64,000 bases of DNA, taken from NCBI GenBank assembly GCA_035468985.1, contig DATISF010000009.1, positions 62,001 through 126,000 of the forward strand. The letters are read 5' to 3'. Source of the stretch: DASVHS01 sp035468985. Lineage in GTDB: Bacteria > Acidobacteriota > Thermoanaerobaculia > Gp7-AA8. Shown here piece by piece: positions 17,489 through 25,886 of this stretch (positions are counted from its first letter, which is position 1; each line of letters starts with the position of its first letter). The notes under the pieces are model-generated. The model did not search any database, was not told where the DNA came from, and worked only from the letters and a program-made list of their open reading frames with translations. The position numbers and the translations under genes are program-made.

Positions 17489-17946
17489 GCTCTCAGTACC
17501 GCCTCGCCGCGTGCGGCGTGGACCAGCGGCATGTCGCCGCGCATCAAATCCCGAAGCGTCACTCGATCGAACGAATCCTTGATCGCACGGTTGATGCCGA
17601 ACATGAACCGGCGCGAGGGACAGGCCACGCGGATCGAGCAAAGCGCGTGGCCGTCGTCATCGAAGGTCTCGCATTCGACGAGATCCCACGGACCTTCGAG
17701 CACCTCGAGCAGCTGGCCGAGGGTCACCGAGTCGGGGTCGGCGTCGAATGAGTAGCCGCCGCCCGCACCGCGATGCGATGCGACGACTCCGCCGTGGCTG
17801 AGTGTCTTCAGCACCTTCGTGATCATCGGAATCGGAAGGTGGTAGAAGCCGGCGATCTCGCGTGCGGCGACGACGTCCCCCTCCTTGCGCGCCAGATAGA
17901 CGGTGGCAAGGAGTCCGTAGTCGGTGAGGCGAGAGATCTTGAGCAT
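17485..17946 (-). CDS. Rrf2-family Fe-S regulator of the suf operon
   Basis: 153 residues: an N-terminal winged helix with the Rrf2 signature ISRLTDYGLLATVYLA and the wing HRGAGGGYSFDADP, then a cluster-binding loop with C92, C103 and C109. IscR uses C92/C98/C104, so the first spacing is longer here (10 residues instead of 5). As first gene of the operon it most likely represses suf when it holds a cluster (SufR/IscR-like role). A palindromic operator overlaps its promoter at 17966-17996. The start MLKISRL at 17946 is preferred over an ATG 7 codons upstream. Confidence 0.9.
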
Positions 17947-17965
17947 CGGCGGTCCCTGAGGCGGC

Positions 17966-17996
17966 AAACAGTACCACCTCGGTACGGTTTGAGCAA
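17966..17996 (-). promoter_or_regulatory. suf promoter with palindromic Rrf2 operator
   Basis: On the minus strand, TTGCTC (17996-17991) and TACTGT (17973-17968) are 17 nt apart and read as -35 and -10 boxes. Between and over them lies an inverted repeat: AAACAGTACC (17966-17975), 5-nt spacer, GGTACGGTTT (17981-17990); the arms match at 9 of 10 positions and the whole site is 25 bp, the size of IscR-type sites. Binding here would block RNA polymerase. The ATG of the regulator lies 21 nt downstream of the -10 box. Confidence 0.72.
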
Positions 17997-18030
17997 CAGG
18001 GGCCGATTCAAAAAACTTCCGGGCAAAAAC

Positions 18031-18083
18031 GTAGGGCCGGCTCTTCAGCCGGCCCTACGGTTGCGGCCGACTGAGAGTCGGCC
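18031..18083. terminator. Two GC-rich hairpins downstream of the TonB receptor gene
   Basis: First hairpin: GTAGGGCCGGCT (18031-18042), CTTC, AGCCGGCCCTAC (18047-18058), a perfect 12-bp stem. Second: GGCCGACT (18065-18072), GAG, AGTCGGCC (18076-18083), an 8-bp stem. On the minus strand they follow the TonB receptor stop at 18098 and probably end its transcript while insulating the suf promoter. The first is a full member of the GGCT/AGCC repeat family. Confidence 0.65.
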
Positions 18084-18097
18084 CTACATCACTGTTG

Positions 18098-20974
18098 TCA
18101 GAAGCGAATTCGCGTGCCGAGCTGCACCAGGCGCTGCTCGCCCTGACCCGGATCGCCGGCGAAGAAGGACGGTGCGCGGTACGCGCCCGACGCGCGATTC
18201 CCGACGAAACCGCCTTCGTTCTTGGAATTGAACACATTGAAGACTTCGGCGATCAGCTCGATGCCGCGGTTGCCGAGGAACGTGAATTCTTTGCCGACGC
18301 GAACGTCGACCTGCGAGAACGATGCGCCGCGCAGCGTGTTCACATGGCTGACCCCCGGCGCCAGATCGAACGCATAGCCGTCACCGTTGAGATCCTTGCC
18401 GGCCCAGTCGGTGTAAGGCGTCGCCGACCGGTAGCGGCCGATGCCTGAGAGGTTGATTCCGAACGGAGCGCGATACAGGGCGCTCACCGTCACGCGGTGG
18501 CGCGAGTCGGTATCGAGCGGGCCGAAGCACGCGCTGCACGTCGGGTTGTAGGGATCGACGCTCTGGTCACGGACCGTGCGCAGATCCGGCTGGTGCTCGG
18601 CGGCGGTGATGCGGAACTCGTCAGCGCCCGCCAGGACGTTGCCGGTCGCGTGAGAGAGCGTGTAGAAGCCTTGCAGCTCGAACTTGTCGCCGATCCGCGC
18701 ATGGCCGCCGATGTTGAGGCCGTTGTACTTCGCCGAGCCGTCGCCCATCCACATGCGGAAGCTGCCGAACGCCGCGAAGCGCCGCTTACCCGTGGCCGGA
18801 TCGATCGGGTTTGCGCGGAAACGGTACGGAATGTCCTTGTAGTCGATGTGCGAGCCGTCGATCGTCAGTCCGAGGGACGGGCTCACCTGCCACGAGTATC
18901 CGAGCGAGAACTGATCGGAGTACGGGGTGGCGAGATTGGGATTGGCGATCTCGTTCGGGGGCGGGATGTCGGCGCCCGGCAACTGGTTCGGCGGCAACGG
19001 CTGACCGATCTGATAGAGCGAGCCGTTCGCATTCTTGATGCCGCTGTCGTCGTGGTTGTTGTAGATGACGCCGTAGTTCGACTGCACAGCGGACGCGGGG
19101 AACAGAATCGTGGCGTTCGTATACGGGAAATCGAAGTAGCGCCCGTAACCGCCGCGAATGAGTTTCTTCGAATCGCCTGTCAGGTCGTACGTGAAGCCGA
19201 GACGCGGACCCCAGTTGTTGTTGTCGTTGCTCAGCTTCCCACCCTTGCCACCCTGGAACGCCTTCAGGTAGTACTCGTTGTACTTCGTCTGAGTGGAGAG
19301 CGTCTGCCAGATGACGTTCGATCGCTGATCGAGATCGAAGCCCTTCCAGAGGTCGTAACGCAGGCCGACGTTGAAGGTGAGGTTCTTATTCACCGAGATG
19401 TCGTCCTGCACGTAGTAGTTGTATTGCTTGACGGGCGTGCTGTCGATCGACTTTCCGCCGAAGATCGTGATGTCAGCGATGGGCGATCCCTGCTTGTCCT
19501 GGGTCAACGTGTACTGCCCGGTCGTGCCGACGCTGAAGTCGCCGCCGAGGAGCGGTTCGTCGATGAAGTTCGCGCCGACCTTGAAGTCGTTGCGCATCGA
19601 GCCGAGGGTCTGCGACCACGAGAAATCATCCTTGAACTGGCGCTTGATCTGCGTGGTCGACTGGGGCGTGTTGATGCTCTGCCCGATCGACACACCGGAG
19701 GGATAGATGACCGCCGGATCCTCGGAGTCGGGCGAGATGAAGTTCTTGAAGTGCGTGTTCTGGAAGAGGAACTCGTTCACGCTGTTGGCGCCGACCTGCC
19801 AGGTGTGGCCGGCAAGGATGGAGTGATAGTTGTTCGTGATCGTGCCGAGCGCGCTCGGCATGATGATCGGGCTCGCGCCGTACTTATCCGAGTTCTTCTG
19901 ATAGCCGTACCGGACCTGCAGGAACTGCTTGGCGTTGATGTCCGCGCTGGCTTTCGCGGTCAGCAGGTCGTCCTTGAACGGCGTAGCCACGGCCTGTCCG
20001 TCGAGATTCGGGAAGATGCCGCCGCTGGCGAGGACGTAGTTGGTCTTGCGGTCGGTGCGCTCGACGGTGGCGAAGAAGTGAGCGCGATCCTTGATGATCG
20101 GTCCGCCGAACGAGGCACCGTACTGATCACGGCGATACGGCGTCTTGCCACTTCCACCCGCCTTCTCGCTCGTGGTCTCCTCGTTGAGGCTCTTGTCGCG
20201 ATAGAACTCGTACGCGCTTCCTTCGAAGTCGTTCGTTCCGGTCTTCGTGACGACGCTGAGCACGCCGCCGGTGGTGCGGCCGAATTCCGCCTTGTACTGC
20301 TGCGTCTGGATCTTGAACTCCTGAACCGCCTCGATGTTGTAGTTCTGCAGCGCGCCGCCGATCGTGTCGTCGGTGTTGTCGCCGCCGTCAACGAGGAAGT
20401 TCACGTTTCGGCCGCTGCCGCCGTTGAGGGCGATGGTCAGCTGGCCCGGTTTGGTCGGGTCGGAGTTGACCGACAGCGACGTGCCGGGGGCGAGCGAGCC
20501 GAGATTCGCGAACTGGCGGCCGTTGAGCGGGAGATTCTCCAGCTCCCGCTGGCTGACCACCGTTCCGGCGCTCGGACCGGTCGCCACGAGCGGCGCCTCG
20601 GCCGTGACCGTGATCTGCTCCTTCACCGATGCCGGTTTCAGCGATACGTTGAGGGCGCGCTCCGAAGCGACGTTCACCTCGACGTTCTTCGTTGCCACCG
20701 CCGCAAAGCCGGAAAGGTCCGTGAGCACCGTGTACTTGCCGATGGGGAGCGTGGGGAATTTGTACGAGCCGTCGGAATCGGTGACGACCGTACGATTGAA
20801 GCCTGTGGCCTCGTTCGTCGCGGTGATGGTCACGCCGGGCAGTGCTGCGCCCGATGCGTCGGTGATGTGGCCCGACAGACTACCGCTGCCGGACTGGGCG
20901 AATGCCATCGACGCGCAAAGCAACGCGACCACGAAGAGCGAAGAAAGAACCGCAAGCCGGGGACGATGTGGCAT
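18098..20974 (-). CDS. TonB-dependent receptor, Oar-like, with carboxypeptidase-regulatory-like domain
   Basis: 958 residues. A signal peptide (LFVVALLCASMAFAQ) is followed by a carboxypeptidase-regulatory-like domain (about 30-115: GHITDASGAALPGVTITATN), a plug domain (LPLNGRQFANLGSLAPGTSL; FLVDGGDNTD) and a 22-strand-type outer-membrane barrel ending in QLGTRIRF with the terminal aromatic residue required for insertion. Such receptors are expanded in Acidobacteriota; the ligand cannot be told. Start ATG 20974 is backed by a strong AGAGGAGG at 20987-20980. A TATAGT box (21027-21022) may be its -10. Confidence 0.92.
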   Translation of the reverse strand: MPHRPRLAVLSSLFVVALLCASMAFAQSGSGSLSGHITDASGAALPGVTITATNEATGFNRTVVTDSDGSYKFPTLPIGKYTVLTDLSGFAAVATKNVEVNVASERALNVSLKPASVKEQITVTAEAPLVATGPSAGTVVSQRELENLPLNGRQFANLGSLAPGTSLSVNSDPTKPGQLTIALNGGSGRNVNFLVDGGDNTDDTIGGALQNYNIEAVQEFKIQTQQYKAEFGRTTGGVLSVVTKTGTNDFEGSAYEFYRDKSLNEETTSEKAGGSGKTPYRRDQYGASFGGPIIKDRAHFFATVERTDRKTNYVLASGGIFPNLDGQAVATPFKDDLLTAKASADINAKQFLQVRYGYQKNSDKYGASPIIMPSALGTITNNYHSILAGHTWQVGANSVNEFLFQNTHFKNFISPDSEDPAVIYPSGVSIGQSINTPQSTTQIKRQFKDDFSWSQTLGSMRNDFKVGANFIDEPLLGGDFSVGTTGQYTLTQDKQGSPIADITIFGGKSIDSTPVKQYNYYVQDDISVNKNLTFNVGLRYDLWKGFDLDQRSNVIWQTLSTQTKYNEYYLKAFQGGKGGKLSNDNNNWGPRLGFTYDLTGDSKKLIRGGYGRYFDFPYTNATILFPASAVQSNYGVIYNNHDDSGIKNANGSLYQIGQPLPPNQLPGADIPPPNEIANPNLATPYSDQFSLGYSWQVSPSLGLTIDGSHIDYKDIPYRFRANPIDPATGKRRFAAFGSFRMWMGDGSAKYNGLNIGGHARIGDKFELQGFYTLSHATGNVLAGADEFRITAAEHQPDLRTVRDQSVDPYNPTCSACFGPLDTDSRHRVTVSALYRAPFGINLSGIGRYRSATPYTDWAGKDLNGDGYAFDLAPGVSHVNTLRGASFSQVDVRVGKEFTFLGNRGIELIAEVFNVFNSKNEGGFVGNRASGAYRAPSFFAGDPGQGEQRLVQLGTRIRF

Positions 20975-21076
20975 GGGGGCCTCCTCTAGTAATTTGTTTT
21001 GTGACGGATATTTAGCCGCACACTATAGATGAACTTAGTACGAAGATGGTATGGGCCGGTTGCAACAGATCCCTGA

Positions 21077-23095
21077 TCAGCGGGGGGCCAGTTGTGACAG
21101 GAGCTCGGTTGCGGCCCGCCGCTGGGCGGCGAATTCCGGCGATGGCGGAAGGCGCGCCAGCAGATCGCGTAACTGCGCGACCGCGGCGGCGCGATCGCCG
21201 GCCAGCTGAAGGGCGATGCCCCGGTTCAGCTGCGCCTCGTAGAAATCGGGAGCAACCTCCAGCGCCTTGTCGAACCAGCTGACTGCGTCGCGCGGCCGGT
21301 CGCGCTGCACCTCGACAACACCCATGCCGTTGAGCGCATCTGCGTAATTCGGCCATAGCGCCAAGGACTGCTCGTACTCGCGAGCGGCATCGTCGAGCCG
21401 GCCCGCGCCGCGATGAACGTTGCCGAGATTGGTGAAAGCCCGAGCGTCTCGCGGATCGATCTCGATCACTTTCGCGAACTCCTCCTCGGCAGCTTTCGGA
21501 TTCCCTTCCGACAAGTACGCGATCCCCAGCGCGTTGTGCGCCTCGGGCCGCTGCGGATCGCGCCGCACGGCTTCGCGAATGGCCACGCCGCCTTCCTTCG
21601 TCAATCCCGCCTCCTGCAGTGCGACCGCCAGGTTGTACCAGGCCTCGGGATCGTCGGGCGCCATCGCCACCGCCTCTCGATAGAGCGGGATGGCCTCGCG
21701 GAGCCGGCCGCTCTGCCGGAAAGCACGGGCCAGGCTGCCGCGAAAGACGGGGTTCGCCGGGTCGCGCGCGGCGATCGTGCGCAGCTTGGCGATCGCTTCC
21801 TCGTGGCGATTCTCGTTTGACGCCGCGTTCGCCTCTTCGAAGATGCGAAAGAGCGGCGCCATCGCTACGGGATCGGGGCGCGGTCCGCTGAGGTTCGCGC
21901 TCGCCGTTGGTGCGACATAGCCGAGGCTGGCGAGTTTTCGGCGCGTCTCCTCGTCGACCGCGGCGGCCGTCGACGCCGCGCGAGCCGTCGCGCGAACGCC
22001 GGCCAGGGCATCGGCGAGCGTGCGGTACGCTCGCCGCTCCTCGCCGAAGATGTTGCGCTGTTCGTGCGGGTCGGTGTCCAGGTCGTACAGCTCCGCGTGC
22101 GTCGCTTCGATCAGCTTCAAACGGCCCCAACGCATGGAGGCGAGATCGCTCCACCCGAAATTGGATGGGTATTCGGTCTCGGCGTAGAGATTTCGCTCCG
22201 CGGGCTCGCGAACGGGATCGAGCGCGATGCCGTCGCCCGCAAGCGATTGATGCAATGCGATCGAAGTGACCGTCGGTGCGATGTCGGCCAGCGTCACCGA
22301 CGCGCGAACGGTTCGCGCGTCGATCCCCGGACCGGCCACGATGAAAGGCACGTGCAGCGTCGGCTCGTACAACAGCAGGCCGTGCGTCAACTCGCTGTGC
22401 TCGCCGAGCGCCTCGCCGTGATCGCCGGTGACAACGATCATCGTCTTGTTCCGGTCGATCGACGCGAGCAGCCGTCCGAGCTGCGCGTCGACATACGCGA
22501 TCTCACCGTCGTAGGTCTGTGGATACGGCTGCGGGGGTGCGTATGGCGCATGCGCGTCATAGAGATGGACCCACGCGAAGAACGGGCGGTCCGCCGGCCG
22601 GCTCAACCACGCCAGGGCGCGATCGACGGTCTCGCCGCCACGGCGCTCGGCGTCATAAGAGGAGTTGCTGTTCGGATCGCGCGCGATCGCGTCGTCGTAC
22701 GTGTCGAAGCCGCGGTTCAGACCGAAGCGATGATCGAGTACGAATGCGCTGATGAACGCGCCCGTTCGATAACCCGCTGCTGAGAACGTGGTCGCGAGCG
22801 TCGGGTGATCGGCCGGGAACGATCCGGCGCCGTTGTTTCGCAGCCCGTGGTGGAGTGGGAGAAGTCCCGAGAGGATCGTCGCATGCGACGGGAGCGTCAG
22901 CGGAACCGCGGAGTCGGCGTTGACGAATGACACGCCCTCGTGAGCGAGCCGTTCAAGATTCGGCGTGCCCGGTCCCACGCGGTCGGCGCGGAACGTGTCG
23001 AGTGTGATCAGCAGAACATTGGGACGGACCGCTTCGCGCTTCGCGCAGGAAGCGAGGACAACGCAACAAAGCGAAACGGCGAGGGCTCTCTTCAC
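21077..23095 (-). CDS. Sulfatase-like (alkaline phosphatase superfamily) lipoprotein with TPR tail, copy A
   Basis: 672 residues. A lipoprotein signal ends in LASC (Cys17). The catalytic domain (about 24-380) has the metal-binding start NVLLITLDTFRADRVG, the nucleophile region PLTLPSHATILSG and the second metal site VVTGDHGEALGEH. There is no C/S-x-P-x-R formylglycine motif; Thr in PLTLPSH is the likely nucleophile, as in phosphatase or phosphotransferase branches. About six tetratricopeptide repeats (about 440-650: AWYNLAVALQEAGL, AHNALGIAYLSEGN, AFTNLGNVHRGAGR) follow. It overlaps the end of its paralogue upstream (ATGA). Substrate unknown. Confidence 0.83.
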   Translation of the reverse strand: MKRALAVSLCCVVLASCAKREAVRPNVLLITLDTFRADRVGPGTPNLERLAHEGVSFVNADSAVPLTLPSHATILSGLLPLHHGLRNNGAGSFPADHPTLATTFSAAGYRTGAFISAFVLDHRFGLNRGFDTYDDAIARDPNSNSSYDAERRGGETVDRALAWLSRPADRPFFAWVHLYDAHAPYAPPQPYPQTYDGEIAYVDAQLGRLLASIDRNKTMIVVTGDHGEALGEHSELTHGLLLYEPTLHVPFIVAGPGIDARTVRASVTLADIAPTVTSIALHQSLAGDGIALDPVREPAERNLYAETEYPSNFGWSDLASMRWGRLKLIEATHAELYDLDTDPHEQRNIFGEERRAYRTLADALAGVRATARAASTAAAVDEETRRKLASLGYVAPTASANLSGPRPDPVAMAPLFRIFEEANAASNENRHEEAIAKLRTIAARDPANPVFRGSLARAFRQSGRLREAIPLYREAVAMAPDDPEAWYNLAVALQEAGLTKEGGVAIREAVRRDPQRPEAHNALGIAYLSEGNPKAAEEEFAKVIEIDPRDARAFTNLGNVHRGAGRLDDAAREYEQSLALWPNYADALNGMGVVEVQRDRPRDAVSWFDKALEVAPDFYEAQLNRGIALQLAGDRAAAVAQLRDLLARLPPSPEFAAQRRAATELLSQLAPR

Positions 23096-24894
23096 TCGGT
23101 CTTGCCGGCTTTCTCGAGTGCGGCCGCACGGTTGAGGCGCGCATCCGAGAACTGCGGCGCCAGCGCAATGGCGCGGCGGTACATTTCCAGCGCTTCCGGC
23201 AGATGGCCGTTGTCACGAAAGAGATTGCCGAGGTTGTTGTAGGCGTGCGGGTCGCGCGGATCGATGGCAATGGCCCGACGAAACTCCTCGACTGCGCCGG
23301 CGAGATCACCGCCTTGCACCAGCACCAGCCCGCGCATGTTGTGTCCCTCGGCGCGATTGGGATCCAGACGGAGCGCTTCGTCGACCGCGGCTTTCGTCTC
23401 CAGCGGATCGCCGGCAGCCTGCAGCGCCGCGGCGAGCGCGTACCACGGGTCGGGATCAGCAGGAGCGAGCGCCGCCGCCTCGCGATAGAGGCGCAGAGAG
23501 CGCTCGTTCTGCATGAGGCCTGTATATGCGCGGGCCAGGATCGCCCGGAATTCCGGATTCGTCGGATCACGAGCGACAAGCGTCGCCGCCATCGTGATCG
23601 CACTCCGCAAGTCGCCACGGTCGAGTGCGTTCGTCGCTTCTTCGTAATCGTGAAAGACGGGCGTCATCGACCGCGGGTCCGCGCGCGTCACGTCCGGAAT
23701 CGCGGGAAGTGACGGCGAGCGTTTCTTCGACGGCACGAGCGCGGCCGCGAGCTCGCGATCGAGCGCACGATCGGCGTCGATCAGATTCTTCGTCTCGGCC
23801 GGATCGCCGTGAAGGTCGAACAGCTCGTCGCGGGCACCGGAGATCAGCTTCTTTCCCTCGCGGCGCACCGACACCAGGTCGGTCCATCCGAACTTCATCG
23901 GATACATCGTCTCGGCGTAGATGTCGCGCGGCGGAGGCTCGCGGTGACCGGTGACGCCCCGCGACAGGTCGCGGCCGTCGAGCCGGACGACGTTCATCGG
24001 AGCACCGGCCAAAGCGGCGATCGTCGGCGCGATATCCGCGGTGCTCACTGCTTCTTTGAACACGGCCTGACGGATGCCGGGACCGGCGATGATCAGCGGC
24101 ACACGAAGCGTCGATTCGTAGAGGAGGAGGCCGTGCGTCGCCTCGCCGTGTTCGCCGAGGCCTTCGCCGTGATCGCCGGCGACGACGATGATGGTGCGAT
24201 TTCGCAGGCCGGCCCGATTCAGGTAATCGATGACTCGCGCGACCTGCGAGTCGGCGTACGCGATCTCGCCGTCGTACGGCGACGATGGGAAGCGCGACCG
24301 GAACGGCTCCGGCGGCGCATACGGCTCGTGTGGATCGAACAGATGGATCCATGCGAAGAACGGCCGCGTCCCCGCGCCGCGCATGAACGCTAGCGCCGCG
24401 TCGGTGACGGCTGCCGCGGGCCGTTCGGACATCAAAGGTGAGCGCAGCGCCTGCGGATCGCGAGGAACGGCATCGTCGTAGACGCCGAATCCGCGTCCCA
24501 GCCCGAATCGATGGTCGAGCAGATAGGAGCCAACAAACGCGCCGGTGCGGAACCCGCGCCGCGAGAACACGGTTGCCAGGGTCTCGAACGACAGCCGCAA
24601 CGACCCGCTTCCATCGGTGCGCAGCCCGTGCCTCTGCGGCAGGACCCCGGTCAGGATCGTCGCGTGCGACGGCAGGGTCAGGGGAACGACGGAATCAGCC
24701 TGATCGAACCGGACGCCCTGCGCGGCAATGCGGTCGATCGCCGGAGTTGCCCCTCTTCCCGAGCCGTAGCAGCCGAGGTGGTCGGCGCGCGTGGCGTCGA
24801 GGGTGATGAGGACGACGTTGAGCGGCAGCCGTTCGCGCTCCCGACAGCCGCCCAGTGTCAGCGCGGTCGCAATGAGAACGAATCCAACGCGCAA
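23092..24894 (-). CDS. Sulfatase-like lipoprotein with TPR tail, copy B
   Basis: 600 residues, a paralogue of the downstream gene with the same order: lipobox LGGC (Cys17), NVVLITLDATRADHLG, PLTLPSHATILTG, VVAGDHGEGLGEH, then TPRs (WYALAAALQAAGD, GHNMRGLVLVQGGD, AYNNLGNLFRDNGH). The start is TTG at 24894: a full anti-16S match, GGAGGTGA (24907-24900), lies 5 nt upstream. An in-frame GTG three codons earlier overlaps that ribosome site and is less likely. The formylglycine motif is absent here too. Tandem duplication of the whole enzyme-TPR architecture is evident. Confidence 0.83.
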   Translation of the reverse strand: MRVGFVLIATALTLGGCRERERLPLNVVLITLDATRADHLGCYGSGRGATPAIDRIAAQGVRFDQADSVVPLTLPSHATILTGVLPQRHGLRTDGSGSLRLSFETLATVFSRRGFRTGAFVGSYLLDHRFGLGRGFGVYDDAVPRDPQALRSPLMSERPAAAVTDAALAFMRGAGTRPFFAWIHLFDPHEPYAPPEPFRSRFPSSPYDGEIAYADSQVARVIDYLNRAGLRNRTIIVVAGDHGEGLGEHGEATHGLLLYESTLRVPLIIAGPGIRQAVFKEAVSTADIAPTIAALAGAPMNVVRLDGRDLSRGVTGHREPPPRDIYAETMYPMKFGWTDLVSVRREGKKLISGARDELFDLHGDPAETKNLIDADRALDRELAAALVPSKKRSPSLPAIPDVTRADPRSMTPVFHDYEEATNALDRGDLRSAITMAATLVARDPTNPEFRAILARAYTGLMQNERSLRLYREAAALAPADPDPWYALAAALQAAGDPLETKAAVDEALRLDPNRAEGHNMRGLVLVQGGDLAGAVEEFRRAIAIDPRDPHAYNNLGNLFRDNGHLPEALEMYRRAIALAPQFSDARLNRAAALEKAGKTE

Positions 24895-24899
24895 CCTGT

Positions 24900-25316
24900 T
24901 CACCTCCGCATCATCGTGCCCAGCATCGTCGCGATCAGCGTCTCGTTCGTGCCGTCGATCGCGAACACGTCCGCGGCGCAGACACTGATGGTCTTCCCGG
25001 AGCGGACCACATGGGCGCGAGCGACAAAACGCTCGCCGCGCGCCGGCGCGAGCAGATTCACCTTGAACTCGATGCTCACCACGTCGGAACCGTCCGGCCA
25101 GAGCGTAATCGCCGCTCCTCCGCATGCGCTGTCGGCGATCGCGGCGATGGCTCCGGCGTGCACCAGCCCCGTCTGCTGGCCGACGCGATCGCTGTAGGGC
25201 ATCTCGATCTCGACCTCACCCGGTGCGATACGGCTGAGCTTTGCGCCGAATGTGGCCATCAGACTTTGTCGCGAAAAGCCCTCATGGAGAGCCCGCTGAA
25301 TCTCTTCTTCTGGCAT
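24900..25316 (-). CDS. PaaI-family hotdog thioesterase
   Basis: 138 residues with the hotdog-fold thioesterase pattern: central helix GLVHAGAIAAIADSACGGAA and the strand VVSIEFKVNLLAPARGERF. PaaI-type enzymes hydrolyse acyl-CoA thioesters; the HAGAIAAIAD motif carries the residues that polarise the thioester. The substrate is not predictable. Its stop region contains the ribosome site of the downstream sulfatase-like gene, so the three are one operon. It diverges from the lipoprotein gene at 25348. Confidence 0.85.
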   Translation of the reverse strand: MPEEEIQRALHEGFSRQSLMATFGAKLSRIAPGEVEIEMPYSDRVGQQTGLVHAGAIAAIADSACGGAAITLWPDGSDVVSIEFKVNLLAPARGERFVARAHVVRSGKTISVCAADVFAIDGTNETLIATMLGTMMRR

Positions 25317-25347
25317 ACGAAATGCGACGACGATAACAGCGTAACCT

Positions 25348-25875
25348 ATGAAAAACCCATTGATTTATCTGACGATCGCGGCAGTGTTCGCAAGCTGCCG
25401 CGGCGGCTCGGGGAGTCTGCAGCGCAAAGATCAGCAGAACTACGACGTCGTGCAGGAGGGACAGGCCAGCGGCGTCACCTCGACGATCAACGTGCCCGGC
25501 GAACCCACACCTCCGCCCGTCGGGCTGACCGGCACGAACGCCGACACGACCTCGAACTTCACCCTGCCGCAGGTCGCGACCAGCACGACCACGACGAATC
25601 CGCCGGGGACGCTCGCCGGAACATTGCCGCAGGCCACGAGCGGCAGCGCGGCGATCGGATATCCGCGGCCATCCGCGCCGCCCCGTCCGCGTCCGACACC
25701 GCCGTCGCAGCAGCCTGCTCCGCAGCTTCCGGCGACTGAAACGACCCCGCCGCCGCTGGAAGGAAATCCTCCGCCGACCGTCACGGTGCCGCCGAATACC
25801 GACACCGCACCACCGCCGCCCACGCAGACGGATACGCAGGCGCCGCCAACGACGACAACGACATCAGACGTGTAG
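25348..25875 (+). CDS. Pro/Thr-rich lipoprotein of unknown function
   Basis: 175 residues. Signal ending in the lipobox FASC (MKNPLIYLTIAAVFASC), then a low-complexity mature part rich in Pro and Thr (TTTTNPPGT, PPRPRPTPPSQQPAP, TDTQAPPTTTTT). No domain is recognised; such proteins often act as flexible cell-wall or envelope spacers. The 31-nt gap to the divergent thioesterase must hold both promoters. It ends 11 nt before glyQ, and the glyQ promoter box overlaps its stop codon. Confidence 0.65.
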   Translation: MKNPLIYLTIAAVFASCRGGSGSLQRKDQQNYDVVQEGQASGVTSTINVPGEPTPPPVGLTGTNADTTSNFTLPQVATSTTTTNPPGTLAGTLPQATSGSAAIGYPRPSAPPRPRPTPPSQQPAPQLPATETTPPPLEGNPPPTVTVPPNTDTAPPPPTQTDTQAPPTTTTTSDV

Positions 25876-25878
25876 AAT
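25873..25878 (+). promoter_or_regulatory. TAGAAT box for glyQ (near-leaderless)
   Basis: TAGAAT overlaps the TAG stop of the upstream gene and ends 8 nt before the glyQ ATG at 25887. There is no ribosome site between, so a transcript starting at or within a few bases of the ATG is expected if this box is used. No clear -35 is seen. Confidence 0.4.
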
Positions 25879-25886
25879 TCGCGCCC

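Noticed and set aside
18497..20989. 830-codon open frame antisense to the TonB receptor
   Set aside because: Shadow of the receptor gene; composition dominated by Arg, Val, Asp and Glu with no domain. The receptor on the other strand has a signal peptide, all domains and a terminal aromatic residue.
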